A DNA stretch of 40,118 nucleotides. It comes from Flavobacteriaceae bacterium (GTDB lineage Bacteria; Bacteroidota; Bacteroidia; Flavobacteriales; Flavobacteriaceae). Position 1 is the first letter of the stretch. Every line of letters begins with the position of its first letter. The stretch lies in assembly GCA_018647605.1 (NCBI GenBank), contig JABGSU010000012.1:1-40118 (forward strand), read 5' to 3'. The notes under the pieces were generated by a model. It ran no database searches. It was not told the DNA's origin and saw nothing but the letters and a program-made list of their open reading frames with translations. The position numbers and the translations under genes were made by a program. Shown piece by piece: positions 29,105-38,361 of this stretch.

Positions 29105-29866
29105 TTGAAGATCCTTTCCTATAACGTAAACGGCATTCGTGCCGCCCTCAATAAAGGTTTTGCTGAATGGCTTGAGGCCGCCGCCCCAGATGTCCTCTGT
29201 TTGCAGGAAACCAAAGCCATGAAGGAACAGGTAGACGCCGCTGTGTTTGATGCTTTGGGTTATCAACATCACTGGCACTCTGCCCAAAAAAAAGGGTACA
29301 GTGGTGTTGCTATTTTGACCAAAACCAAACCGCTTCACATTGAGGAAGGAACAGGAATAGATCACATGGATTTCGAAGGTAGAGTCATTCGTGCTGATTT
29401 CGAAAAAGTTTCTGTCATCAGTCTTTACTTACCCTCGGGAACCAACCTCGACCGCCTAGAATACAAGTTCCAGTTTATGGACGATTTTCAAAATTATATC
29501 GATACCCTCAAAAAAAAGTACCCTCGTTTGGTAATCTGTGGCGATTACAACATTTGCCACCGTGCCATCGACATACATGATCCCATTCGCAATAAAAAAG
29601 TTTCTGGTTTTTTACCCGAAGAACGAGAATGGATTGATGGATTTATCAACAGTGGATTTGTCGACTCCTTTCGTCACCTCAATCCAGACCCGCACCAATA
29701 CAGCTGGTGGAGTTATCGAGCCAATGCAAGAAACAACAACAAAGGTTGGCGTATTGATTATAACCTCGTCAGTGAAAACCTAAAAAACAACATTAATCGT
29801 TCCTACCTACTTCCCGATGCCAAACATTCAGACCATTGCCCTGTTGGAGTAGAGCTCGAATTTTAA
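29105..29866 (+). CDS. xth: exodeoxyribonuclease III (TTG start)
   Basis: MKILSYNVNGIRAALNKGFAEWL...DVLCLQETKA; GDYNICHRAIDIHDP; KHSDHCPVGVEL. Confidence 0.95.
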   Translation: MKILSYNVNGIRAALNKGFAEWLEAAAPDVLCLQETKAMKEQVDAAVFDALGYQHHWHSAQKKGYSGVAILTKTKPLHIEEGTGIDHMDFEGRVIRADFEKVSVISLYLPSGTNLDRLEYKFQFMDDFQNYIDTLKKKYPRLVICGDYNICHRAIDIHDPIRNKKVSGFLPEEREWIDGFINSGFVDSFRHLNPDPHQYSWWSYRANARNNNKGWRIDYNLVSENLKNNINRSYLLPDAKHSDHCPVGVELEF

Positions 29867-29875
29867 TTGAAACTC

Positions 29876-30772
29876 ATGAAAAAAACTGTAACCTTTATCA
29901 TCGTCGCATTTTCTCTCAATGCCTGTGTTTCCAATCGCGTTTTTAATGATTTGGAATTCCGTTATGCCGATCTCAAAACGAACTTCAACCAACAAACGAA
30001 AACCATCGAATCTCTCAATATCGAATTAAAGGATTTGACCGATAAATTTGTCGCCCAAGAAACTGCTTTACAACAAGTTGAAGATAGCCTTAACCAAAAG
30101 CAACAAAAGCTAGAACAAATGGAATCCTCTTTGGATTTACTCAAACTGAACAGTGAAACGGCCCTTCAAGAACGTATCACTGAAAACGAGGCACTATTGG
30201 AAAAAATTGCAGAACGAGAAAATGAATTGGCCGATCGTATGGCTCGAGTAGATGAGTTGGAAGGACTGATCGCCCGCCAACAAGAGGCCATGCGTACCCT
30301 AAAAGAAAAACTGTCAGATGCCCTGCTCAATTTTGAAGACAAAGGCTTGACGGTGGTAGCACGAGATGGAAAAGTATACGTCTCCATGGAAAACAAACTC
30401 TTATTCCAATCTGGTAGTTGGACCGTCGAAAATGAAGGACAAAGAGCCATCGACGGTTTAGGAAGTGTATTGGCTGACAATCCCGATATTGCAGTTTTGA
30501 TCGAAGGGCATACCGACAATGTTCCCTACAGTGGAAAAGGCCCCCTAAAAGGCAACTGGGATCTGTCCACCAAACGCGCCACAGCCATCGTTAACCAATT
30601 GCTTGAAAATCCCAATATTCTTCCCCAAAACCTTACCGCTGCTGGAAGAGGGCAATACCTGCCCATTGCCCCCAACGCTACACGTGAAGGTCGCGCCGCT
30701 AACCGCAGAATAGAGGTGGTCCTAAGTCCTCAATTAGACGAAATCAAACAAATCATCAATACGATAGACTAG
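29876..30772 (+). CDS. OmpA-family protein (coiled coil plus OmpA C-terminal domain)
   Basis: Lipobox-like FSLNAC; VLIEGHTDNVPYSGKGPLKGNWDLSTKRATAIVNQL; AAGRGQYLPIAPNATREGRAANRRIEVVL. Confidence 0.93.
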   Translation: MKKTVTFIIVAFSLNACVSNRVFNDLEFRYADLKTNFNQQTKTIESLNIELKDLTDKFVAQETALQQVEDSLNQKQQKLEQMESSLDLLKLNSETALQERITENEALLEKIAERENELADRMARVDELEGLIARQQEAMRTLKEKLSDALLNFEDKGLTVVARDGKVYVSMENKLLFQSGSWTVENEGQRAIDGLGSVLADNPDIAVLIEGHTDNVPYSGKGPLKGNWDLSTKRATAIVNQLLENPNILPQNLTAAGRGQYLPIAPNATREGRAANRRIEVVLSPQLDEIKQIINTID

Positions 30773-30775
30773 ATT

Positions 30776-31813
30776 ATGGATTACAATCTTTTGCCCAATA
30801 CTGATATCAAAGTCAGTAAAATATGTTTGGGTACCATGACTTGGGGGAGACAAAATACAGAAGCTGAAGGACACGAGCAGATGGATTTCGCACTGGAGCA
30901 AGGTGTTAACTTTTTTGATGTAGCCGAACTCTATCCCGTTCCCGCCAATGCAGAAACCCAAGGAGAGACCGAACGCATCATCGGAACTTGGTTCAAAAAA
31001 ACAGCCCATCGGGACAAGGTCATCTTGGCTACCAAAGTCGCTGGACCGGGTGATTATACCAAACACATCCGCAAAAACCTCAGCTTTAAAAAAGCCCATA
31101 TCGACGAGGCCATCGATAAAAGCCTTAAAAGACTGCAAACCGATTATATCGACCTCTATCAATTGCATTGGCCAGAAAGAAAAACCAACACCTTTGGGGT
31201 GAGAAGTTTTCAATATGACCTCAACGATCCTTGGAAAGAAAATTTTGAGACCGTCCTAGACGCACTCGATCAAAATATCAAAGCGGGTAAGATCAGGCAC
31301 GTTGGCCTGTCCAATGAAAATCCCTGGGGGATCATGCGTTTTTTACAAGCCTCAAAATCTCCTACCACCAAAATGATTACCGTCCAAAATCCCTATTCCT
31401 TGCTCAATCGGCTCTTTGAAATCGGAAGCTCCGAGATCTGCCACAGGGAAAATATCGGACTTTTAGCTTATTCCCCCCTTGGCTTTGGAGTCCTGTCTGG
31501 GAAATACCGCAACGGAAAAATCCCGCCCAACAGTCGCTTAGCGCTGTTTGAACGTTTGGCAAGATATAGTGGAAAAAATTCCTTTCAAGCCACCGATCGC
31601 TACGCCGAATTGGCGGAAGAAGTGGGCCTTTCACCAACCGATTTGTCACTTGCATTTGTCAATGACCGAAGCTTTGTTACCTCCAATATCATTGGAGCCA
31701 CCACCATGGATCAACTCAAGGAAAATATCGCTACTTATCAAGTCAAGCTCTCTAAGGACGTCCTTAAAGCCATTGATGAAATCCATGAAGACATTCCCAA
31801 TCCTGCTCCTTAA
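30776..31813 (+). CDS. aldo/keto reductase (Tas-like)
   Basis: VSKICLGTMTWGRQNTEAEGHEQMDFALEQGVNFFDVAELYPVP; YIDLYQLHWPER; ITVQNPYSLLNR. Confidence 0.95.
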   Translation: MDYNLLPNTDIKVSKICLGTMTWGRQNTEAEGHEQMDFALEQGVNFFDVAELYPVPANAETQGETERIIGTWFKKTAHRDKVILATKVAGPGDYTKHIRKNLSFKKAHIDEAIDKSLKRLQTDYIDLYQLHWPERKTNTFGVRSFQYDLNDPWKENFETVLDALDQNIKAGKIRHVGLSNENPWGIMRFLQASKSPTTKMITVQNPYSLLNRLFEIGSSEICHRENIGLLAYSPLGFGVLSGKYRNGKIPPNSRLALFERLARYSGKNSFQATDRYAELAEEVGLSPTDLSLAFVNDRSFVTSNIIGATTMDQLKENIATYQVKLSKDVLKAIDEIHEDIPNPAP

Positions 31814-31906
31814 ACTAGGCTTCGGGCTTTTTTTCTTTTGTTCTCTTCTAAACAAAAAACAAATCTAGAATAAACTAACTTTGGCGTGCACCAAATCTCG
31901 CTACTG

Positions 31907-32050
31907 TTATGAAAAATCTATTTTTCTACAAGCTGGGTTATCTTCTTTTTTGTGACTTAAGAATACACAAGGTTGATTCTTTCTCTCTTGTTTTTCGAAA
32001 ATCCTAGACAATTCATCAAGTATCCCTGCTTTATCATATCCTTTAGTCAT
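31907..32050 (-). pseudogene. truncated N-terminus of a TIR-like domain protein (MTKGYDKAGILDELSRIFEKQERKNQPCVFLSHKKEDNPACRKIDFS*)
   Basis: PCVFLSHKKEDNPACRKI matches the beta-A/box-1 style start of bacterial TIR domains; the frame ends right after it; not in the supplied ORF list. Confidence 0.5.
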
Positions 32051-32119
32051 TGAATTTTGAGTGGTTCTGTTCACTTAAACACAACTAGTAGATAAACACC
32101 ATATAGCGTTTATATTCCT

Positions 32120-32280
32120 TTATTCACGCTTTTTATATTGTTTAGCTTCCTTATCTCCCAACAAAGCATAAAAACCAAAACCATTCATGGTAGTAGTAAG
32201 ATCGGGGGCTTATAAGTATATAAATTTTTTGGGGTAATTGCCAAACCCAACAAACACTTAATCTGTTGTATTACAACATT
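32120..32280 (-). pseudogene. C-terminal remnant of an unidentified gene with a frameshift at C5/G5 (32204-32208)
   Basis: Frame 1 NVVIQQIKCLLGLAITPKNLYTYKPP joins frame 2 DLTTTMNGFGFYALLGDKEAKQYKKRE* if one C is added. Confidence 0.4.
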
Positions 32281-32311
32281 TTATATGTGTTATTAACTAT
32301 ATTTATTGATG

Positions 32312-33991
32312 TTAAATCTTGGGCAAAGCCGAGATCAATTCTTGGGTATAAGGCTCTTGGGGGTGGAAGTACAGCTCATCGGCTTCACCTTCTTCTACCA
32401 AAACTCCTTTTTCCATAACCAAGATACGATCGACCATATATTTGACCACATTCAAGTCGTGGGAGATAAAGAGGTAAGACAATTGTAGTGCTTCTTTAAG
32501 GTCATTGAGTAAATTGAGTACCTGTGCCTGAACAGAGATATCGAGTGCTGCAACAGATTCGTCCAGCAGTAGCAATTGCGGCTCTGTTGCCAGAGCTCGT
32601 GCAATGACCACCCTTTGGCGTTGACCTCCTGACAGTTGATGGGGATAACGATGGTAATATTCAGCTCCCATTCCTACCTGTTCGAGCAACTGAAAAACCC
32701 TTGCTTTTTGGGCGGCTTTTCCGCTGACCAATTCGTGAACATAAAGCGGCTCAGCAATGGCATCTCCTATAAATTTAAGTGGGTGAAGAGCCGCAAAAGG
32801 GTCTTGAAAAACCAATTGGATTTCCCTACGAAGTGCCCTCAACTCCTTGGAGTTTAGTCCCACAATCGAACGCCCTTTGTAATGAATATCACCAGCAGAA
32901 GGCGCATCAAGATGGACCAAAGCCCTGCTGATAGTCGATTTTCCGCAACCTGATTCTCCCACCAAACCCAAGGTCTCTCCGGGGTAAAGGTCAAAACTTA
33001 CCTCATTCACTGCTTTCAGGCTTTCGTTTTCCTGAAACCAATGTCGTGTGAGAGGGTATTCTTTGACCAAACCTCTGACTTCCAATAGTGGTTTTTGAGA
33101 ATAAAGCGTTTTGTGTCTTTTGGCTCTCGACGCTTTGGAAATAGATTTAAAAGTATTTTGTTTTTGAGAAAAATCGGCTACAGTCGGCAAGCGCTCCAAA
33201 CGTTTGTCGGGTTGCGGACGAGCATACAATAAACCTTGAGTGTAAGGTTCTTGAGGGTTTTTAAAAATGTCCTCCACGGTCCCGCTTTCCACCAGCTTGC
33301 CCTCGTGCATCACCAAAACACGATCGGCAAATTGAGCCACCACACTCAGGTCGTGGGAAATGAATAAAACGCTCATTTTGTGGATTTTTTGCTGTTGCTT
33401 GATCAAAGACAGTATTTCTTTTTGAACGGTTACGTCCAGTGCAGTCGTTGGCTCATCGGCAATCAACAATTGGGGGGCACCGATCAATGCCATTGCAATC
33501 ATCACCCTTTGCTTTTGCCCACCACTCAGCTCGTGGGGATAGGCTTTAAAAATACGTTCTGGTTTTGGCAGTTGTACTTGTTCAAAAGCCTCCAGCACCC
33601 TATCATGCTGATCTTTGGGCGTCCCTATTTTATTTTTCTGCAAGCGTTCCATCACTTGAGGTCCACAGCGCATACTCGGATTAAGACTCGATTGGGGTTC
33701 CTGAAAGATCATTCCCAATTCCCTCCCCCGAATAATTTGCCAATCTTTGGTTGACAATTGGGAAAGGTCCTGTCCGCCCAACTCCATTTTTTGACTGCTA
33801 ATAGACAAGGGCAATTGGAACAATAAACCCGCAATGGAAAGGGCAGTGAGTGACTTTCCACTGCCTGACTCTCCCACAATGGCTACAATTTCATTTGAAT
33901 TGACCGTAAAAGAAAGTCCATTCAAAAGCAACCGCTCTTGAGATGAAACGGACAATCCTTCTACTGCTAACAATGGTTTTTTTCCTTTCAT
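32312..33991 (-). CDS. ABC transporter ATP-binding protein, two fused peptide-type ATPase domains (DppD-DppF / YejF-like)
   Basis: Two Walker A (GESGSGKS, GESGCGKS) and two LSGGQ(K/R)QRV signatures; 559 aa. Confidence 0.95.
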   Translation of the reverse strand: MKGKKPLLAVEGLSVSSQERLLLNGLSFTVNSNEIVAIVGESGSGKSLTALSIAGLLFQLPLSISSQKMELGGQDLSQLSTKDWQIIRGRELGMIFQEPQSSLNPSMRCGPQVMERLQKNKIGTPKDQHDRVLEAFEQVQLPKPERIFKAYPHELSGGQKQRVMIAMALIGAPQLLIADEPTTALDVTVQKEILSLIKQQQKIHKMSVLFISHDLSVVAQFADRVLVMHEGKLVESGTVEDIFKNPQEPYTQGLLYARPQPDKRLERLPTVADFSQKQNTFKSISKASRAKRHKTLYSQKPLLEVRGLVKEYPLTRHWFQENESLKAVNEVSFDLYPGETLGLVGESGCGKSTISRALVHLDAPSAGDIHYKGRSIVGLNSKELRALRREIQLVFQDPFAALHPLKFIGDAIAEPLYVHELVSGKAAQKARVFQLLEQVGMGAEYYHRYPHQLSGGQRQRVVIARALATEPQLLLLDESVAALDISVQAQVLNLLNDLKEALQLSYLFISHDLNVVKYMVDRILVMEKGVLVEEGEADELYFHPQEPYTQELISALPKI

Positions 33992-34701
33992 GAATGAATA
34001 ATTTCGTCCGCCGTCAAAAGGGCTTTATTTCGTAAACGCAAAACAACTTGGGCAATGGTGATCACGTCCTTTTCGCAATAGATTATAATGCGATCGATGT
34101 TTTTTTCTTCGTAATAGACTTGAGCCACTTGACTTCCGTTAATATCATCTTTGGGAGTAGGAATACCCAATACATGAGCCATCAGGGAGAGAGAAGTGTA
34201 ATTCTTATAGTCTCCAAACCGCCACAAATAAAGGGTATCCAAATGGGGAACTTCCCATGGTTTTTTATTAAAGAGATTGAGTTTAGCAGGTAAATCAACC
34301 CCTTGAATGATCATCCGCCGGGCGATATAGGGAAAGTCAAACTCTTTTCCATTGTGGGCACAAAGTAAATGTGCTGGTTGATTGAAATGCTGCTCTAATA
34401 AATTTTTAAATTGAATTAAAAGTTCTTTTTCGGGGCCATAAAAACTCTTAACTCTAAATTCGGGAGGGTTGGAGTTGGGATTGAAAAAACCTACAGAAAT
34501 ACAAACGATTTTACCAAACTCAGCCCATATTCCTGCTCTTTCATAGAAAGATGCTGGTGTTTGCTCATCAGAACGTTGGTATTGGGTTTTGGCGGCAAAT
34601 AGCTCTTTTTCCGTATCGGAAAGTTCATCAAAAGTTGCTTTTTCTGGAACAGTCTCTATGTCCAAAAACAAAATTTTGTGGAGGTCAATTTTTTGAAACA
34701 T
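33988..34701 (-). CDS. 3'-5' exonuclease, PolB-like / RNase H fold
   Basis: ILFLDIETVPEKATFDELSD; LLCAHNGKEFDFPYIARRMI; YCEKDVITIAQVVLRL. Confidence 0.88.
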   Translation of the reverse strand: MFQKIDLHKILFLDIETVPEKATFDELSDTEKELFAAKTQYQRSDEQTPASFYERAGIWAEFGKIVCISVGFFNPNSNPPEFRVKSFYGPEKELLIQFKNLLEQHFNQPAHLLCAHNGKEFDFPYIARRMIIQGVDLPAKLNLFNKKPWEVPHLDTLYLWRFGDYKNYTSLSLMAHVLGIPTPKDDINGSQVAQVYYEEKNIDRIIIYCEKDVITIAQVVLRLRNKALLTADEIIHS

Positions 34702-35863
34702 TTTTAATCATTTCCAATCCCCCCTCAAGGTAAACATAAATGTCTTTTGTAAAAGATTCTCCTCCAGAAGTTTTGCCTTCAATTTCTTTTTCTCGGTCTT
34801 TGAGATGGCCCAAACGTGCCACAATCAGATCCTCCTCTGGAACAACCAAGACATATTGCCCCAAATGCCCGCGCATCATAAATACTTTTTTACCCTCAAA
34901 AACTTCCAACCACCAGCCATAGCCATATTCGGGACTTTCTTCAAATCGCGGTTTGACAGATAGAGCCACAAAAGTGGAGTCCAATAGCTGTTTGTCATTC
35001 CATCGGCCATGATTTTTATAGAGTTTTCCAAATCGCGCAAAATCTCGGGCATTGGTAGCCAAACAACAAAAGGCTTTTTCCATTTCATTATCGGAACTGT
35101 CCCGCTGCCACAAAGCAGTTTGTTCTGCTCCCATTGGTTGCCAAAGTTTTTCGGTCAGATAGGTACTTAGTTTTTTTCCCGTAGCCCTTTTGATAACCAT
35201 CCCCAAGAGTTGGGTAGTACCACTTTGATAATGGAATTTTTTTCCTGGTTTTTCAATAATGGGTTGATCCAAGATCAGAGCGTCAAGATCTTTGACAAAA
35301 TAGGAAGCCGATGTTACGGAAAAAGGATTGTAATACTCTTCACTCCATTTTTGCCCAGAGGCCATACTAGATAGGTCACCCACAGTTACCTCATTGGAAT
35401 AGGGACCTTTAAGTTCGGGAATAAAATCCACTACCTTCTGATCTAAACTTTTTATCGCTCCTTCTTGAATGGCGATACCCATCAAAGCGGAAACAACACT
35501 TTTTACTACCGAAAAGGAATTACTTCTGGAGTTCACTCCAAAAGAATCATAATATTTTTCATACAGTATGCTGTCATTTTTAATGACCAAGTAGGCTACT
35601 GTTTTTCGGTCTTTGTGATAATCTTCTAAGCTTTTACTGGTGGCGAATTGATTGTATTTAGAATGTAATGGCCATGCTTGGGGCTGAACCGCTGCATAAA
35701 CGCTGTCATTGGAAAAACTTTCGTAATCCGTCAAAAAAGCTGTGGTATGCCCTGTCAGGTAAATGGTACTAATCCCCCTCAGCAAGTAGCTATATGGGGA
35801 GATATAAAGAATAGAAAACAATGCAATCAGAAGAAAGCCCAAGCGGAAGAAAAATCGTTTCAT
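34685..35863 (-). CDS. serine hydrolase (class C beta-lactamase / PBP-like)
   Basis: SFSVVKSVVSALMGIAIQEG (SxxK); FHYQSGTTQLLGMVIKRATGK; signal anchor. Confidence 0.9.
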   Translation of the reverse strand: MKRFFFRLGFLLIALFSILYISPYSYLLRGISTIYLTGHTTAFLTDYESFSNDSVYAAVQPQAWPLHSKYNQFATSKSLEDYHKDRKTVAYLVIKNDSILYEKYYDSFGVNSRSNSFSVVKSVVSALMGIAIQEGAIKSLDQKVVDFIPELKGPYSNEVTVGDLSSMASGQKWSEEYYNPFSVTSASYFVKDLDALILDQPIIEKPGKKFHYQSGTTQLLGMVIKRATGKKLSTYLTEKLWQPMGAEQTALWQRDSSDNEMEKAFCCLATNARDFARFGKLYKNHGRWNDKQLLDSTFVALSVKPRFEESPEYGYGWWLEVFEGKKVFMMRGHLGQYVLVVPEEDLIVARLGHLKDREKEIEGKTSGGESFTKDIYVYLEGGLEMIKNVSKN

Positions 35864-35879
35864 TACTTTTTTTTAAATA

Positions 35880-36352
35880 TTAAAGTACAGTAAGTTGTTT
35901 AGGGTAGCCTTCCAGTTCTAGAAGTCGGCGCTTGGTGGTAATCCCACCAGAATAGCCTACCAATGATCCATCACTACCGACCACTCGATGACAAGGAATG
36001 ACAATCAGCAAGGGGTTTTTGGCAATAGCACCTGCTATTGCCCTGACCATTTTGGCATCGCCATAGGCCTGTGCTACCTTGACATAGGCCAAAGATGTTC
36101 CATAGGGTATACGAGAAAGCAATTTCCAGACCTTTACCTGAAAATCTGTTCCCTTTGGACGAATGGGAAAAGTAAACTCTCGACGCTTTCCGTGAAAATA
36201 TTCGTCAATTTGTTTGATAACACCTCTCATTAAAGGAGAAGTGGGTAACGGGATTTTTTCAATTTCCTCTACAAAAAAAAACGCGTAACTTCTTGATTTT
36301 CAATATTTACAGATACAACTCCCGCCTCACTTTTGTAATAACCTACCTCCAT
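35880..36352 (-). pseudogene. ogt: methylated-DNA--protein-cysteine methyltransferase with a frameshift at a T9 tract (36273-36281)
   Basis: ATG 36352: MEVGYYKSEAGVVSVNIENQEVTRFFL*; next frame VEEIEKIPLPTSPLMRGVIKQIDEYFHGKRREF...IPCHRVVGSDGSLVGYSGG. The ORF track shows only the 3' part (35880-36230). Confidence 0.8.
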
Positions 36353-36438
36353 ATAGTTAACATAATCAGTTTAAAAATACAATTAAAAAATATACAAAAA
36401 TTATATTTTTTGCTTTTCTGTTTAAGATTAAAAGAATT

Positions 36439-37413
36439 TTAAGCGAGCAATTGAGCGGCTTCTTTGGCGTGATAAGTAGCGATAAGATTGGCTCCTGCCC
36501 TTTTGAATGCAAGCAGTTGCTCCATCATCACAGCATCGTGGTCCAACCAACCTTTATCGGCGGCCGCTTTAAGCATGGCGTATTCTCCACTGACTTGATA
36601 GGCAGCAATGGGTACTTCAACATTTTCACGGATATCTCTGATGATATCGAGATAAGCCAATCCAGGTTTGACCATTACCATGTCTGCACCCTCCTCAATA
36701 TCTCTAAGGGTCTCTGTGAGGGCTTCTAAACGATTGGCAGGATCCATTTGGTAGGTTTTCTTGTCACCAAAGCCAGGAGCCGAGTCAAGCGCTTCCCGAA
36801 AAGGACCGTAAAAGGCAGAAGCGTACTTGGCACTGTAACTCATAATACCCGTATCGGTTAAACCTGCGGATTCCAAAACAGTTCTGATCTTCTGAATACG
36901 GCCATCCATCATATCGCTAGGGGCTACAAAATCAGCTCCCGCTTGGGCATGACTCAATGCCATTTGAGCCAAAACCTCCACGGTAGGATCATTTAAAATC
37001 TTTCCTTTTTCAACAATACCATCGTGACCATAGGAAGAATAAGGATCCAATGCCACATCGGTCATTACCACCATTTCGGGGGTTGTAGTTTTGACTTTTC
37101 TCACTGCGCGCTGCATCAATCCCTCGGGATTCAATGCTTCAGTTCCTTTGTTGTCTTTGAGTGCATCGTCGACCATCACGAATAACAGTAAAGCTTTGAT
37201 CCCCATATCGGAAACCGATTTCACCTCCTCCTGAAGAAGGTCCAAACTTAAGCGATAACATCCTGGCATGGCTGAAATAGGCTCTTTAACTTGGGTACCT
37301 TCCGTAACAAATAAAGGCAACATCATATCGTTGACGGTCAATTGACTTTCACTGACCAGTTGTCGGATGGCGGGGCTCTGTCGGAGTCTTCTGTTTCTTT
37401 GGTTGGGATGCAT
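36439..37413 (-). CDS. hemB: delta-aminolevulinic acid dehydratase
   Basis: GADFVAPSDMMDGRIQKIR; SYSAKYASAFYGPFREA; MVKPGLAYLDIIRDI. Confidence 0.98.
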   Translation of the reverse strand: MHPNQRNRRLRQSPAIRQLVSESQLTVNDMMLPLFVTEGTQVKEPISAMPGCYRLSLDLLQEEVKSVSDMGIKALLLFVMVDDALKDNKGTEALNPEGLMQRAVRKVKTTTPEMVVMTDVALDPYSSYGHDGIVEKGKILNDPTVEVLAQMALSHAQAGADFVAPSDMMDGRIQKIRTVLESAGLTDTGIMSYSAKYASAFYGPFREALDSAPGFGDKKTYQMDPANRLEALTETLRDIEEGADMVMVKPGLAYLDIIRDIRENVEVPIAAYQVSGEYAMLKAAADKGWLDHDAVMMEQLLAFKRAGANLIATYHAKEAAQLLA

Positions 37414-37440
37414 AGGATAAATTTAAATGTTCTTAGTGGC

Positions 37441-38343
37441 TCACACCCACGCTCTGGGATTTTCAAGAACGTTGACCAGTTCTTCCTCTTTGCCATTGGG
37501 CAGGGGCTTGTGGTTGTATTGCCACTGCACATGAGGGGGAAGGCTCATCAAAATACTTTCGATCCTACCATTGGTTTTCAATCCAAAAAGGGTTCCCTTG
37601 TCGTGGATCAAATTGAACTCAACATAGCGTCCTCTTCGGATCTCCTGCCACTCTCGCTGGGCATCGGTGTAGTTAATGTTTTTTCTTTTTTCAACAATTG
37701 GAACATAGGCTTCCAAAAAATGATCGCCCACTTTAGTCACAAAATCATACCTGTTTTCGGCGGTGTATTTTTCGTCTGGTCTTAGGTAATCAAAAAACAA
37801 TCCTCCAATTCCGCGAGCCTCTCCGCGGTGGGCGTTCCAAAAATATTCATCACAACGTTTTTTGTATTCAGAATAAAAATTTTTGTCGTGGGCATCACAG
37901 GCTTTTTTACAAACTTGATGAAAGTGCTGGGCGTCTTCTTCAAAAAGATAATAAGGAGTCAAATCTTGTCCTCCCCCAAACCATTGGTCTTGTAATTCCC
38001 CTTGATCATTGTAGAGTTCAAAATACCGCCAGTTGGCATGAACCGTGGGAACAAATGGATTTTTAGGATGAAGTACCATACTCAAGCCACAAGCAAAAAA
38101 ATCACCCGCTTTAACCTTAAAATAGTTTTTCATACTCTCGGGTAATTCACCGTGAACAGCAGAGACATTAACGCCTCCTTTTTCGAAAACAGCACCATCT
38201 TCTATCACTCGGGTTCGGCCACCGCCGCCACCCGATCGTTCCCAAAAGTCTTCTTTAAAGCGGGCTTTTCCATCCACTTCGGCCAATTTCTTGGTAATTC
38301 GGTCTTGTAGGTTTTCAATGTAACGATTGAATTTTTTTTTCAT
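37441..38343 (-). CDS. hemF: oxygen-dependent coproporphyrinogen III oxidase
   Basis: SGGGGGRTRVIEDGAVFEKGGVNVSAVHG; FGGGQDLTPYY; GRYVEFNLIHDKGTLFGLKTNGRIESILMSLPPHVQW. Confidence 0.98.
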   Translation of the reverse strand: MKKKFNRYIENLQDRITKKLAEVDGKARFKEDFWERSGGGGGRTRVIEDGAVFEKGGVNVSAVHGELPESMKNYFKVKAGDFFACGLSMVLHPKNPFVPTVHANWRYFELYNDQGELQDQWFGGGQDLTPYYLFEEDAQHFHQVCKKACDAHDKNFYSEYKKRCDEYFWNAHRGEARGIGGLFFDYLRPDEKYTAENRYDFVTKVGDHFLEAYVPIVEKRKNINYTDAQREWQEIRRGRYVEFNLIHDKGTLFGLKTNGRIESILMSLPPHVQWQYNHKPLPNGKEEELVNVLENPRAWV

Positions 38344-38361
38344 GGAATTTTAACTTAGGGG

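Noticed and set aside
31814-31840. AGGCTTCGGGCT + T7 after the aldo/keto reductase as intrinsic terminator
   Set aside because: The stem is only 4 bp with a G-G mismatch; too weak to call
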